Positions 1 to 27,869 of a DNA stretch of 64,000 nucleotides are shown here, piece by piece. Each line of letters begins with the position of its first letter. Position 1 is the first letter of the stretch. The notes under the pieces are model-generated. The model was not told the DNA's origin. It saw only the letters and a list, made by a program, of their open reading frames with translations, and did no database searches. Both the position numbers and the translations under genes were made by a program. Source of the DNA: Cheilinus undulatus (lineage: Eukaryota; Chordata; Actinopteri; Labriformes; Labridae); contig NC_054870.1 in assembly GCF_018320785.1 (NCBI RefSeq), forward strand, positions 4,722,933 through 4,786,932, read 5' to 3'.

Positions 1-360
1 TAATTTCCCATCCCTACAATGAAAAAGTGAGTTTTTATTTATTTATAGAAATTTTTGTCATTATTGAATCAAAAGCAACAAAATGAATCGGTCAACAGGT
101 GGAAATTTGTATCAAATAGAGTGAAATAAAATAGTGAGGGCTCCCTTAAAAATGTCCAAACGGTTTAGTCCAGCGCTGTGAAATGATGCAGGTAAATTTA
201 TTTTAACTGTAGTAAAAATATTGCTCATACGTCGGGTAATCGTGGTTTTAAATGCATAGATGTTTGTAATAATGATAAAAATGTGTTGCTGGGCTAGTCT
301 GTTAAGGGGGGACGGTGTAATTTTAGCTGCGCCCCTGCCTGGGGCCCCCTGAACTCAGGA
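1..360 (-). repeat. Dispersed repeat copy A, cut by the window edge
   Basis: This stretch reads as the reverse complement of 25,573-25,945. Shared landmarks in the same order are a GTCAACAG-near-GAAATTTGTATC block, TAGTCCAGCGCTG, AATATTGCTCAT, AAATGCATAGAT and a GGGGGCCC-rich end. No ORF or terminal repeat is visible. The family is not recognised, and the left end may continue outside the window. Confidence 0.6.
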
Positions 361-1206
361 CTAATTTAACCCTTTAACCTGCACCATCCTGTCTCGTGTT
401 TATTACACTTATAGAAAGTGCCAGAAGTAAACCTGGTCAGAATATAACTGCATTAAAGCTTGAAAAAATAAAACACAAATATTTATGTGAACTACTATAT
501 ATTTTACCTTCTCACTGGAAAACATTAGAAACAAGTTTTGTGGTGTAACAGCTGTTTTACCAATTATTTCATAAGTATTATAAAATTGTTATAAATTTGT
601 ATAAATTTTATGATTTATATTTTTTATAATAATTTACTTAATTTCATATTTGATAGAACTACATTTGTATATTCTTGTTTACATTTGTATGATTTTGTAC
701 AAATAAATATACAAATTTAGTTTCACATGACATAACTGCTGATGTTATTTAGAGTCTCCAAACAGACATTTTCAATCTACCTGGACATCTTCTGTTCAAC
801 AAACATTTTGTTGCTGTTCTGCATATAAATTAGAATTTAAGAGGGATGAACAAAACTTCTAAATCAGTCTCTGCATGGAGGTCATCAAAGCTGTGGTCTG
901 CTGTAAAGCTGTGATAACTGATGTTTTACTCTACCCTATAAATACACATGCTATTGTTTGTTGCTTCAGTAAAGTGTGGCCTGGTTTAAAATGTCAGACT
1001 TTGGATTGAGAGAGGATTTCATGCCATGTTTATCATGTAGAGAGCTCTGAGCCCACACATTTAGTTTGCAGCTGATGTCAGCCTTCACAGTCACGCTATG
1101 AGCTGCAGAAAAGCCAGAACACCAGAAAGAAAGGACAGACTCTCTATGGGACGGTCAGACCCAGTACGGATTTGTTAGCTCACTTTTCAGCTCTAAAAGA
1201 GTGTAA
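361..1206. other. Intergenic, no gene seen
   Basis: AT-rich flank upstream of tlx1. I see no coding region or recognised element here. Confidence 0.5.
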
Positions 1207-1269
1207 ATGTTAGCCAGGAGGCTAGCACCAAATCATGGGGAGGGCCCACTCACAGGGCTTTCAGGGGCC

Positions 1270-1555
1270 TGTGGACAGGCCTGCTGGAGGGTTCAAGTCC
1301 TGGTCCAGACCACAACATGGGAAGTGGTATGGTGGCTGAGAGGAACCAGTTCTCTTACCAAGCACTGCCAGGTGGCCCTCAGGCAAGACCCTAAACCCCC
1401 AAGTGGTCAGGTGTGCATTTTAGACCAAGGAATCATTAAATCTTTAGATGAGATCAAACTGAAATGTCCACTAAGGGCTCCCGTACATCACAGAATTATT
1501 ACTACAGTTTTTCAGACACATGTTCTCATCCCACTGGTGGTTCTTGAGCTGGTCT
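1270..1555 (+). repeat. Degenerate tRNA-derived SINE-like sequence
   Basis: A Pol III B-box-like GGTTCAAGTCC lies at about 1290. It is followed by a stretch like the teleost SINE body: a gcc-CTCAGGCAAGACCCTAAACC-type block and then CCCCAAGTGGTCAG. The open 116-aa frame across it (1207-1557) has no recognisable protein features, so I treat it as a repeat. Family assignment is from memory of fish SINEs and is uncertain. Confidence 0.4.
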
Positions 1556-1590
1556 AAATGTCTTCAGTTTTAAAATAGAAACACTAAAAT

Positions 1591-1591
<1 letters not shown>

Positions 1592-1625
<34 letters not shown>

Positions 1626-1646
1626 AGAGAGAGAGAGAGAGAGAGA

Positions 1647-1693
<47 letters not shown>
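1592..1693. repeat. (GA)n/(GT)n microsatellite
   Basis: Long GA runs interrupted by a short GT run, about 320 bp upstream of the tlx1 start codon. It therefore lies in the probable promoter or 5' UTR region. GA tracts of this kind can be polymorphic. Confidence 0.9.
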
Positions 1694-1695
<2 letters not shown>

Positions 1696-2010
1696 GGTGT
1701 TATTGATCCAGTCCAGCTGTTAATCAGTGTTTTTATGAAGTGCTCCACAAAGCCTCGTGCAGCTCTCTCAGCCAATCCAGCTCTCCTCCTAAAATTTCTT
1801 CTTAGTCTCGCGCTGTCTATTTGGCACCTTGATTGATGTCCTCGCGCTGCTCAGAGGGGTGTGCTCAGGCCCACGGTTCGTTCTCGCTCTCCCGCACGTT
1901 CTTGCACACTGACGCACGCACGTGCGGGCGCAGAAGCTAGAAAAGCGAGCGGAGCGGCGCGCGGAGCAGCCTGTGTTCCTCGCGCCGGAGCGCAGGGGCT
2001 CGCGGAGGCC

Positions 2011-17635
<15,625 letters not shown>

Positions 17636-18285
17636 AGGCGGGGACCCCGGGCCTCCGGGACTCCCAGAGGAGAGACCTGGACTTGGAGGCCTGGAGCAGG
17701 ACTGGCTTTAATGGATTCTGGCCAGCAGGCCGTCTTATTATCAGACAGACGCTGGGGCTGCAGCAACACTACACAGCTCTGATGGGGTCCCTCAGCGCTG
17801 CACCCATGTGATGGGCTTATCTGGATCCTACAGGTCTGGTCTGGATCCAGGATTGGGCCCTGCGGAGAGCACACTGACACTGTGGAAATGTTTGGATGGA
17901 CAGAGCGGAGGAGCAGACTGGTGCCAGTGAGTTTGTATTATATCTGCCTGTTTGAGAAACAGCTTATCTGACTATCTGATGGTGGAGAGGACACACCTGT
18001 GTTCATCTCTGCATCGTGTCTCTGTCTTTATTGTCCTTTATGCCCACTTTCTACACAATAATGGAGGCTGAATTCAGGGATACTGGGACCAGTTTGGTCA
18101 CATTAGTTTAAGTTTATTTCTGTTTCACACACTTTGGCACACACTTTTGTAGAAACCGTTCCAAATTCTTTCTTTCTTTTTTTTTTTCTTGGATCATTTA
18201 GGTGACTGGGACAGAACATTTCACCATTGAGCAGGCCACAGAGAGTTTTTAAACTGTGCTTTAATTGAGGTTTTAAAATTGAAAT

Positions 18286-18756
18286 TTAAAGGGGACATAT
18301 TTTTCCCTGTTAAAACAAGTTTATATTGTTCTCAGAGGTCCTCAAAACATGCCTGTGAAGTTTGTTGCTGGAAAAAACACCCCAGTTTTGGATCTTTGCA
18401 TGTCTAAAAACCACTCTGTTTCAGCCCTGATCAGAACGAGCTGTTTCTGTGTCTGTGGCTTTAAATGTTGATGAGCTGTCTGACTCCGCCCCTCTTGGGA
18501 AATGAATGTGGCTTAATGGTTGTGGCTCTGCTGAGAGCTGGATCAGGAGAGGAGGGCGGAGCTTTCTTCCAAGCGGGGAGGGCCAACTGAACCTGGGGGC
18601 GGGGCTCACTCCCCTCTTGACATCATGAGGGGAAAATCTGAGAATGGCTTGTTTTGGCACACATTTTCTGAAGGGTGGAGTCTTCTGACTCTTGTAGGGA
18701 TATATTTTTATTACAAAAGCCTGAAAAGTGATTTTTACATAATATATCTCCTTTAA
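18286..18756. mobile_element. MITE flanked by TTAA
   Basis: TTAA at 18,286-18,289 and 18,753-18,756. The inner termini AGGGGACATATT and AATATATCTCCT are imperfect inverted repeats. The interior is noncoding. A TTAA target is used by piggyBac and Kolobok families. I cannot tell which applies here. Confidence 0.6.
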
Positions 18757-18787
18757 CACATAAATTAAGATAAGGTTATGTTACTTT

Positions 18788-20501
18788 AAGGGCTGTCAAA
18801 AGATTAAAATGTGCATAAATCCCCAAATCTGTGCAGTAAATCACAATAATTAACATGCTTTTATTGCTTTTTAAAGATTCCACTATTTAGCGTTCAGCCT
18901 TCAGGCATCACTGTAAGTTACTACCCTTTAAAGCATTAAGGATGAAAATGTCCACTTCCAAAAACTGCTCTAAAAACTTAACACATTCATATGTTGTCTG
19001 CTTTTTTGTATAAATCTCTTAAATAACTTCAGCCATGCTCAAAACTACCAAACATTCAATCAATTTGAGGATTTTAACCCTTTAAATGCCTGTTTGATTA
19101 CTTGAGGTTGATGTTGTTTTTCATGAAAAAAATATATATCTTCCTCAAACTAAATGTTTCTAAATCCAGCTTGGACATGTCAATGATTAGCCAAAATATT
19201 GACTTTGATGCATTATTAGTTTTTGTATAGGATCCAATTTAAAAATGTTCTACCCTTTCATGTCATTAAGGACAAAAACATCTTTAAAAAAACCAGCATA
19301 AAAATAGTATACATTAATATTTTTCCTGCTTTTTATAAACAAATCTTTTGATCAACTTAAGTTCTAATAAAAAAAAAAGATTATTGAATAATTTTCAGGA
19401 TTTTACCTCTTTAAATGCCAGTTTGATTACAGGATGGTCATATTTTAAAAAAAAAAAAACACACACACACAAAACAGTAATTATTTTCCAGATTACTAAT
19501 GTTGGGGAGGGCGTTAAATCAGTCCTGGGTATGTCAAACATTAGCCAAAATATTTACTTTGATGCGTTATTAGTTTTTGTATAGCATCTAATTTAAAATG
19601 TTCTACTCTTTCAAGTCACAAAACTTCCCACTGACTCCCATTTAAACCACATTTTTTTATATCATAGCAATTGCATGATATAATCATAAATTCTGTAATA
19701 TCATGGTTTCATTTTTGAGAAAAATAGTCAGAAGTGTCATTTATACTGTTCATCACTAAAATCAGCCATCATGAGTAATCAAACTGGCATTTAAAGGGTT
19801 AAAATCCTAGAGTGATTGAATGTTTGGTAGTTGTGAGCACAGCTGAAGTTGTTTAAGAGATTTATGCAAAAAAAAGCAGAAAAAAAAAATCAATCTGTTA
19901 GCAGTTCTTTGGAAGTGGACATTTTTGTCCTTAGTGGTCTTAAAGGGTAGTAAATTTGTTTCAGTGTTCCCCTGACCTTTTAGAGCAATTTCAATTGGAA
20001 TTAAAAAAAAATGCATAGAAAGAAACTTTGAATTGGACCATATGGACTAACACAGCCAAAATGGTGAGCAGAGAAAGAGGAAAAATTACCCCAAATGAAC
20101 TAAATTGTCCCTGGTGATGCCTGAGAATTAAAACATTTTGGATTTTTCTACAGTCATACTAAGAGTAACTGACTTCCTGCTTTTATCAAAGATTATAATG
20201 CAAATTTATCACAGAAAAAGGAACTCTGTATGGTTTAAAAAGAAACTATAGACATTTAAAAGGTACCTTTTTTATAACATGAGGTTCAGATGTCTTCTGA
20301 TTTGTCCACTTAGCTGTCTGTGAGTTTTTAAACTAAGGAGCAGTGATTTATCACTGGCCGCAGGGAGACACTGGCGTGGATTAACCAACATGTGCTGAGA
20401 GGTAAAAAAAAGCATGAGATTAACTGCCATAAAAGGGGAAAAAAGCCCCAATTGAGGATCTAAGTTAATGGTAATTAATGCAATTAATCATGACAGCCCT
20501 A
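18788..20501. mobile_element. hAT-type element with perfect 8-bp target duplication and an internal palindrome
   Basis: Ends are AAGGGCTGTC and GACAGCCCTA, inside flanking copies of GTTACTTT (18,780-18,787 and 20,502-20,509). The 1.7-kb interior has no transposase. Instead it carries about 180-bp blocks in opposite orientations: about 18,930-19,110 is roughly the reverse complement of about 19,770-19,950. A further partial copy lies at about 19,240-19,450. The same block recurs at 27,870-28,350. Confidence 0.85.
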
Positions 20502-20524
20502 GTTACTTTATTAATTTAAAATGG

Positions 20525-20675
20525 ACAAATAGATTTTATTGTGCTGCATGGTGGATAAGTGTTGATCCCACACAGCATGAAGGTTCCTGGTTCAAATCCC
20601 AGAGCCATCTTTGTGGAGATCACATGGTCTCTCCATGCATGCATCCAGGTGCTCCAGCTTCTCTCCACAGTCTAA
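20525..20675 (+). repeat. tRNA-derived SINE, 5' part
   Basis: Contains the Pol III B-box-like GGTTCAAATCC (near 20,590) within TTCCTGGTTCAAATCCCAG. This is followed by the TGTGGAGATCACATGGTCTC and CTCCAGCTTCTCTCCACAGT stretches of a common teleost SINE. It is truncated where the next inverted-repeat element begins. Confidence 0.65.
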
Positions 20676-20849
20676 GGCCCCGTCCACACGAGACGAATTC
20701 AGGAGTGTACGCAAATATTTTTTGTCGTATCAGCATTTCATCCACACAGAAACTGTGTTTTGGATGACTTTAAACGATACTTTTTGAAACCGGGTCCCAG
20801 AGTGCACAAATCCATAAACGACTACCGTTTCGTCTCCGTGTGGACGGCC
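20676..20849. mobile_element. Short MITE with GGCC(CC)GTCCACACG termini
   Basis: Left end GGCCCCGTCCACACGAGACG and right end CGTCTCCGTGTGGACGGCC form terminal inverted repeats around a 174-bp noncoding element. No target duplication is evident. Confidence 0.7.
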
Positions 20850-20999
20850 AACTGCATCTTTCTTGAAACAACTATGTCACTCATAGTGTAGCTCTCTTAA
20901 GACGCCTGCATGGGTCCGGCCAAAACAACAATGGTGGATTACAGGGTTGTGTTCGTAACAACTAACAAATAAAAAACACGTCCAGGTTCTCCATGAGCA

Positions 21000-21966
21000 C
21001 CGTTTTCTGGACTAACCATCTCAAATTTGGGCAAACTGCCAGAAGGGCTGCCCAAATACGTCTGTAGTATGTGGTTCAGCATTGTCTTGCTGAAACAGTC
21101 AAGGCCTTCCCTGAAAGAGACGTTGTCTGGATGGAGCATATGTCGCTCTAAAACCTCTCTCTACTTTTCAGCATTGATAGTTCCTTTCCAGATGTGTAAG
21201 CTGCCCACGCCATAGGCACTGATGCAACCTCATACCATCAGAGATGCAGACTTTAGAACTGAGCCAGGAGAACCAGCTGGATGTCTCCTTTTCACTTTAC
21301 TCTCCTCTTTGCATGACACGGCGTCCACGGTATCCAAAAAGAATTTTCATATCTGGTTCATCTGACCACAGAACAGTTTTCCATTTAACATAATTCAAGT
21401 TTAACTGTCATTTGTGGATGGCACGGTGTTCTTGAACCCATGCAGTGATTTCCAGTATAGAACCATGCCTGTTTTTAATGCAGTGGCCCCTGAGGGCCCC
21501 AACATCACCTGCATACTGGCCCTCTTGTCCCTTGCTCACAGAGATTTGTCAAGATTCTCTGAATCTGATGATGATAAAATGGACGGTAGATGGTGAGATG
21601 TATATTCAAAGTCTTGACAATTTCATGTTGAGGAGCATTTGTCCACAAATTTTAGATGCAGTTTTTCACAGATTGGTGAATTTCTGCCAATCTTCACTTC
21701 TGAGAGACTCTGCCTCTCATGTCAGTGATCGGTTTCATTAATGTCAGTTACTTTTCCAGCCTTTTGTTGTCCCTACTTTTTTGAGATATGTTGCTGCCAT
21801 CAAATTTGCAATGAGCTAATGTTATTCATGAAACTGTAAAAGATCTGATACGTTGTTTTTGTTCTATTGTCAATAAAATATGGGTTAATGAGATTTGGCA
21901 ACCATTGCATTCTAGTTTTATTGTCATTCACACAGCGTCCCAACTTTTTTTGGAATTGGGGTTGTA
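21000..21966 (-). mobile_element. Tc1/mariner-superfamily remnant
   Basis: The terminus at 21,966 reads, on the minus strand, TACAACCCCAATTCCAAAAA, the end of a very common teleost Tc1/mariner family (from memory). Minus-strand coding remnants include a TVLWSDE motif (about 21,360-21,385), GRRV, and a QQDNAEPHT-like second catalytic block (about 21,070-21,095). Stops and frame changes separate the pieces, and the far end is lost near 21,000. Confidence 0.7.
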
Positions 21967-22039
21967 CTTGCTTTGTTCCTGTGGGTCACCTTTCAAGTTT
22001 GAGTGATAACTGTGAGCTATTTATCAGCTTGTCCCGCCC

Positions 22040-23290
22040 ACTTATGTGACATCACACCAGTGAGGTCATGGCATTTTCTCAGCTTGGGTCCAGATAGATT
22101 GGGTTTTTATTTTTTTGTTATTTTTATTCACTGATTAACAGAATAAACCTTCTTTGTTTAACTGATTTATTGAACATAACATCCCAATCCCCCTGAATTC
22201 AGCCGAGTATAACAGCACTTGTTTTTGCACCTTTTTACGAATTCAGACATGTAAAGTTATGAAAATGTCTCATTATGATGATTTACAGTCTATTTGTCTA
22301 TTTTTACCATCAAAATAAAATAACATTGAATTGCACTTTGCAGCTACATTAAACAGTGACCACTTTTGACCAGTTTACCTCTTTTCATTTTTCTCTCACT
22401 CTGTATAACTATGATCAAACTGAGTTTCTATATCACTCTCTGTGAGTTTTGGAGTGAATTTTAAAGGAATTTCATGCTCATTTCACACTAATTTAGGGAT
22501 GTGAATATCCTATGTAGGAGCAAGTAAAATTGCAGAATATTTCCAGGAGTTTCTATGAAAATTATATGAAAAAGAAGTGCTGCCAGCTCTAAAAGCATAC
22601 GCAGACATGGCCCTAGCAATTCATACTCAGACCAGAGGGGGCGCTGTGTGCTGTGGTTGGTTGGCTGGACTAAGAGTTGACCTGTGAGTCTGTAAAGAAA
22701 TGCCGTACATATATGTTCCAGTCCAGTTGTCTTGGTACCTTAACTATCTAGTCTAAATCCCCCCTCAACTTCTCATTTTTAAAAGGATTCATAAGCTTAT
22801 AAGTTTATCTGGCACTTTATAAAACAAATGAGAACAATGGCGGGTAATTTCGTGCAGGGAAGGGAGATAAGAGGCCAAAAAGGCCTAACATGATACTTCT
22901 CCCCTGATACAAGAGTTATTCTAGGCAGAAGTGCAGGTTTGCTACAAAAAGGACATTACAGATGTATATATCTACATGACATGATAGACTTTAGTCAGAT
23001 CTAAGATCTGGTACACATATTGTCACATTAATAACCTCTTCAAATGTCGTTGAAATAATGAAATTGTGGATGCTAATTGTGGAGAAACTGTCAGTTTCCA
23101 AAGATATAGTCCTCAGTACTTTAATGTGCACTGATTAAGGGAAGTCTGTGCTAGTCTTTAGAATGCCTCATATAATTTGGATGAATCTTTGCAGGCCTAA
23201 AAGCATTCTGAAGGGTGCTGGGCAGATCTAGATTCAAGTGTTCATGGTATACATGGACTCACAGGTTTGATATTTGTCCACATGTGAATA
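22040..23290. other. Intergenic, no gene seen
   Basis: No coding region or clear transposon termini recognised. A CTCF-like core at 22,632-22,645 is listed separately. Confidence 0.45.
22632..22645 (+). promoter_or_regulatory. Possible CTCF-like core
   Basis: CCAGAGGGGGCGCT contains the AGGGGGCGC core of vertebrate CTCF sites but matches the upstream half of the consensus poorly. It lies between tlx1 and sdhaf4. Weak call on motif alone. Confidence 0.2.
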
Positions 23291-23479
23291 GACATGTGTT
23301 TGTATTTTCTGAGAAGAGGAACAGCTGAGTCACATCTTTTGGCAAAACTTAGAAGAAGACATTCTTTCACAGTTTACATTCTGTTGTCGAACATGCTACA
23401 CACACACAGGCTGAATTACCTGCGAACACAGGATCCCCATGGACGCACCAGTGGAGGGATGTCAGAGTTACGGCCTTGC

Positions 23480-23680
23480 TGTTCTCACTGAAGCACTGCT
23501 GGCAGCTGTTGGGGGTCCAGTGCCATGCTCAAAGGCACTTCGACAGCACTCAGGAAGTTAACAGGCACCACTCCAGCTACCAGACCAAAGTCCAGATATG
23601 GTCCGACCGGGACTTAAACCAGCATCCCTCCAGTTTCCAGCCCAAGTCCTTACAGGCCGAGCTACTGCTGCCCAGTCAAT
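23480..23680 (-). repeat. tRNA-derived SINE, minus orientation
   Basis: On the minus strand: an A-box-like TAGCTCGGCCTG, a B-box GGTTTAAGTCCC about 50 bp later, then TGCCTTTGAGCATGGCACTG and ACCCCCAACAGCTG, the body of a common teleost SINE. The + strand 109-aa open frame over it is a by-product. Confidence 0.75.
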
Positions 23681-23829
23681 CTCAAAAGTGTCTTTATAGA
23701 GAGTATCACACAGTTTTACTCTACATCAGATGCATATTTGCTGATAAGAAGCATTCATCTTTTAAATTAGCACCTGATTGGTTGGATTCAACGGGCTTCA
23801 TTTAGCCTACCATATCAGCTAATCTCCCC

Positions 23830-25560
23830 TTTGTTTCACCTTCACAGTGTCAAAAATGTCAGGGCGAAACATGAACAGTAACAGCATTTAGCAGCTTTTT
23901 GTATTTAGCTTTAGCCAGGTTAGTCCCGCTGATCTCAGAGATGCGCTTGAAAGGTTTTCTCCCTGTAGAATTACTGTTAATACTCTTTATACTAAAGGCC
24001 ACTGTGGTAAATGTGTGCTGCATGTCAGTGCACCTAGACAGTGTGCAGCAGGTCTCATAACTAGCATGATTTTATGCACAAAGGGACTTTTTCTGGGTGA
24101 AGAATGGTGAGTAAGCCAGGCCTCACCCTGGACGTTGAGCCTTTGTAATTTTGTTTTGCTGTTAGCATTCAGAGCCAGTTTTTCACAGGCAGAGACCTTC
24201 ACTCTATTTCACAGCAGCATCATTCATAAATACAGGGGAAATAGATGACTGTCATCTAGAATCATTCATTTCTTCTTAAGCTTCCTCGATCAACTTATTA
24301 ACACTTTCAATGCAAATCTTAAAATAGACTATTTTTTCAATCTTCCTCTTTGGTGTGGACATGAATACCTTAAAGGTGGACTCCTCCATTATTTTATGCA
24401 GCCATTGGAGCAGCAGCAACTCGGCTGGTATTTAATCCTTGATAGTTTCTCAGTGGCTCACAATGTCAGTAAAAAAAAACAAAGGTGTGGGAGTAATAAA
24501 AACAGGGTAAAAAGAATCTAACTTTTTGTGTGTTAAACGCTGAGTCAGCTGTTTGTCTGTGTGTAACTGTGGCTGAGTGTTTCGTGTGTGATGTGACGCT
24601 CTCCAGGTCTCCTCTCTAAAAGGTTGAAGAGGAATGTAGAGGAGAATTTCATCATCCACTTGGAAATCTCTGCTCTGAGCTGAGCTGCTCTCAATCCTCC
24701 TGGAATTCTTCTCGGACGTCCGACAGGATTTTACCCCGGGGAGGAAAAGTCAACGAGGGAAAGTGGTGACTGGAGCTGATAAGAGAAAATACGCTGAAAA
24801 AATGTGAAGAAAGGTAGCACAGCTTTGAGGAGGATTGGCGAGTTGGTGCAATAAATGAACAAAAGTTTGTCAGCACTCCACGGTCATGTCCTGATATTAT
24901 AGCTCATTCTTCTGGGGAAAATAATCAGACGAGTATCTTCCAAGTTTTTGTCTACGTTCAGCATTCCCTTACACCAATTACACAGTCAGCCATGGCTAAA
25001 CTAGTCAAGTACAACTCTTAAAAGCCTGAGAACTATAATCGTTCCTTTTTAATTCATTACAGACAGAGAAAAATGACATCAGCTGGTTGGTGGATTTAGG
25101 CCCCAACAAAGTTTCCAATCATAAGACAGTGAAAGTAGAGTGTCAGGTCAAGAAGAGAGGATGGGAAGTTTACTGTGGTACAAATCAATGAATATGTGGC
25201 CTAATGACATTTCCTTTTGACCTTTGACCTGCAAAATCTAATCAGTTTGTCCTCGAATCAGAGTGAACATACATGCAAAGTTTGGAGAAAATTCAAAAAG
25301 AGGCCCACTGGATGGACAATCTCAAATCATAACCCCTCTAGCCTTGGTAATTACATGGAGGCATAAAAACAGATCAGAGAAGTTCCTCAGACCCTAATGT
25401 TCAATAAAGCGTCATGTCTGATGAATACTCCATAGGTAATCTGTTATTTAGTCAGTATTGAGTCAGTAGTCAGAGGTAGTTTTACCGTTAGACAGAGGTG
25501 TTGAGGCCGCATGTTCCAAGGAGCTCAAAATGTACAACAAATAAGGAGGTATTTGTTGAC
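23830..25560. other. Intergenic, no gene seen
   Basis: Several short overlapping open frames on both strands without protein-like features. No transposon ends found. Confidence 0.45.
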
Positions 25561-25572
25561 AAGAGGGCAAAG

Positions 25573-25945
25573 GCAGGGGCGTAGCTAGGGATTTAGGGCC
25601 CCCAGAAAAATATATAACACAGGGTCCCCCTTAACCAGCCAGCCAAGCAACAATGTTTTGCAATTTTTACAAATATCTATGCATTTTAATGTATTTTTGA
25701 ATCATAATTCTCCCCTTTATGAGCAATATTTCTAATATGGTTAAATTAAATTTACTTGTATTATCTCGCAGCGCTGGACTAGACCATTCAGATGTTTTTA
25801 AGGAGGGAGCGGCCCCCCTAGTATTTTATGTTATTCCATTCGATACAAATTTCATTCTGTTGACTGATTAATTTAGTTGTTTCTGATTCAATGACGACAC
25901 TTAATACTAAGAAAAAATAAATAAAAACACACTTTTCCTTTCAGG
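25573..25945 (+). repeat. Dispersed repeat copy B
   Basis: Reverse complement of the window's first 360 bases, colinear over its length. Ends are marked by GGGGCGTAGCTAGGGATTTA and a GGGGCC-rich segment. Followed by a C-run and (CA)n tract at 25,964-26,000. Confidence 0.6.
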
Positions 25946-25963
25946 TTTCTCAAGGGGCCTAAC

Positions 25964-25970
25964 ACCCCCC

Positions 25971-26000
<30 letters not shown>
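25964..26000. repeat. Poly-C/(CA)n microsatellite
   Basis: A C-run followed by pure CA repeats. Confidence 0.9.
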
Positions 26001-26003
<3 letters not shown>

Positions 26004-26129
26004 ATGGGCAAAGGTATATAAAAATGCTTTGAAATAAATCTATATCTTCTATTAAAACAATAAATAAATAAATAAATCAAAGCCCCTACAGTGGGCTCCT
26101 GGCTTCACAACAGGTCAAAGAACAGATCA

Positions 26130-26625
26130 AGGTTATAATAGTTTTGGATTTTCCATTGGTTTTTATTTTTATTTAGTTTTTACCTTTTCTTTAGATTTCC
26201 TGTTTAGTTTTTGTAAGTTTTTCCTGCTGGTTCTTAGATTAGCTCAGTTTGGATTTTGAAAAAATGCTTTGTTTAAGTTAAGTTTTGATTATTTTTAGTG
26301 TTAGTTTTAGTTTTTTAGAAATTTGAGACGCCTGTCAAGGGCCGGACCCAAGAAGACTCTTCACTTTTCATGCTTTTAATTAAACTTTTATGTTTGTAAA
26401 CAACTTAAGACCTAAAACTTACAGTTATGTGAAGTCTTCTGCAATCAAAGCAGGCCACTTTACTCTCTCTGGGCCTCTCAGTCTGCTGCTGACAAAGACT
26501 AAAACTAAGGAGATTTAGTTAGTTTTCATTTTTCTCATAAAGCTTAGTTTTGATTTAGTTTCAGTGAACTAAAGTGATTTTTACCTTTCAGTTTTAGTTA
26601 TTTAGTTAGTTTTAGTTAACTATAA
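26130..26625. mobile_element. hAT-like element rich in TTTTAGTTTT
   Basis: Left end GGTTATAATAGTTTTGG and right end TTTTAGTTAACTATAA are imperfect inverted repeats. The flanks ACAGATCA (26,122-26,129) and ACAGATAT (26,626-26,633) share six of eight bases, consistent with an old 8-bp duplication. The TTTTAGTTTT-rich interior resembles the element at 44,479-46,439. Confidence 0.6.
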
Positions 26626-26639
26626 ACAGATATCACTGT

Positions 26640-27860
26640 GTTTGAGCATAGATTTATGAGTTCCGATGCTCCTCTAAGAGCTGATGAAGTTCTGCTGGCT
26701 GTTATCTAGATTTCACACCAGGGTTCATCCTGTAGTCTCACAGTTTACACATGAAAAGAGATCAATAAGTCAGACACACATCAGCTCCATGTGTACTCAG
26801 TTTCCAAACTAATGCATGGTTAAATGGTTTCTTTTGGCATTTCGGTTAAGACCACTTTAAAGAGCAAAGGAGAAAATATTGATGTATGCAATAAATAATG
26901 CATCAGATAAAAATGAGAAAATTAATAACATCACCTTTAAATCAGATTGGATACACACATTTTTGGCACAATTTTACCATAAAATAAGAAACAAAATTTA
27001 AGTTGATTATATGTCTCCTAAATAAAAGTAAATATTCTTTTAAAAAGGTCTGCAACAATTTAAATTGTCTTCTTTTCTAAATCCTTTTCCAAATATGTGA
27101 CAGTTTAGCAACTACAGATAATATTTCATGTTTTTTTTTTCTTTAAAAACAAAATGATTACAGGAAAAACAAAATATTCATGAGGGGAAGAAACATTTTG
27201 TCAATACAAAATTATTCTGTGAAAAAAATGAAGAGACACAAAAACATTCAACCTGACAGAACTTTACAAGCATAGATAAACATAACTCCACCAGCAGCAC
27301 ATAGTGATGCTACAAAGACTTATTAGGAATGAATTAGAACCTGTGGCAGTTAATGGATGTTTCTCAGTGTTTGCAACGACTTTGAATTGTAATTGCAGTT
27401 AGCAAAGTTTTTGCAACATTCAAAATAAAGGTAATTATTGCAGAAATCTGATGATGAATATAACTCTTACACAGCAAAAATATCCTTACAGTGTATTTTA
27501 TGGCTTTTTCACCAATAAGAAATGACGTGTTTCATGTTTAGGCTTAAAATGGGAAAACAGTGGCATGTGTACTAAAAATGATACTTCACTGTTTTTCTTC
27601 TAACAAACAGAAATCATGGTTTTATTCTGCTGTGGCATAAATATTAAAAAAGTGATTATCATGGAAGTAAATGAGTCCAGAAATGGCTTATTCTGGAGTC
27701 AAGTTTGAAATCAGACACTACAAAAAACGAATCATGCATCAAAATCAGTGTTGTCACTAATCTTTGACACATCCAAAAGTCTAATTTAAAAACATACTCT
27801 AGCCCACCATCATATATTATATAGAAAGTAGCTATTTTGTTGTGTGATTTTCATATAAAA
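26640..27860. other. Intergenic, no gene seen
   Basis: AT-rich sequence with no coding region or recognisable termini. Confidence 0.45.
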
Positions 27861-27869
27861 CCTGACGTC

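Noticed and set aside
1207-1557. 116-aa open frame
   Set aside because: Overlaps a degenerate SINE body and shows no domain or codon pattern of a real protein.
1861-2010. In-frame N-terminal extension of tlx1 (ATG at 1,861)
   Set aside because: The upstream 50 codons are Arg/Ala-rich GC-type sequence with no resemblance to TLX proteins. Family similarity and a good start context begin at 2,011.
18421-18759. 112-aa minus-strand open frame
   Set aside because: Lies wholly within the TTAA-flanked MITE and has no recognisable domain.
23480-23680. Possible tRNA gene (A and B boxes on the minus strand)
   Set aside because: The boxes are embedded in a SINE body and the sequence cannot form a tRNA cloverleaf with a plausible anticodon arm. 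The same holds for the B-box-like sites near 1,290 and 20,590.
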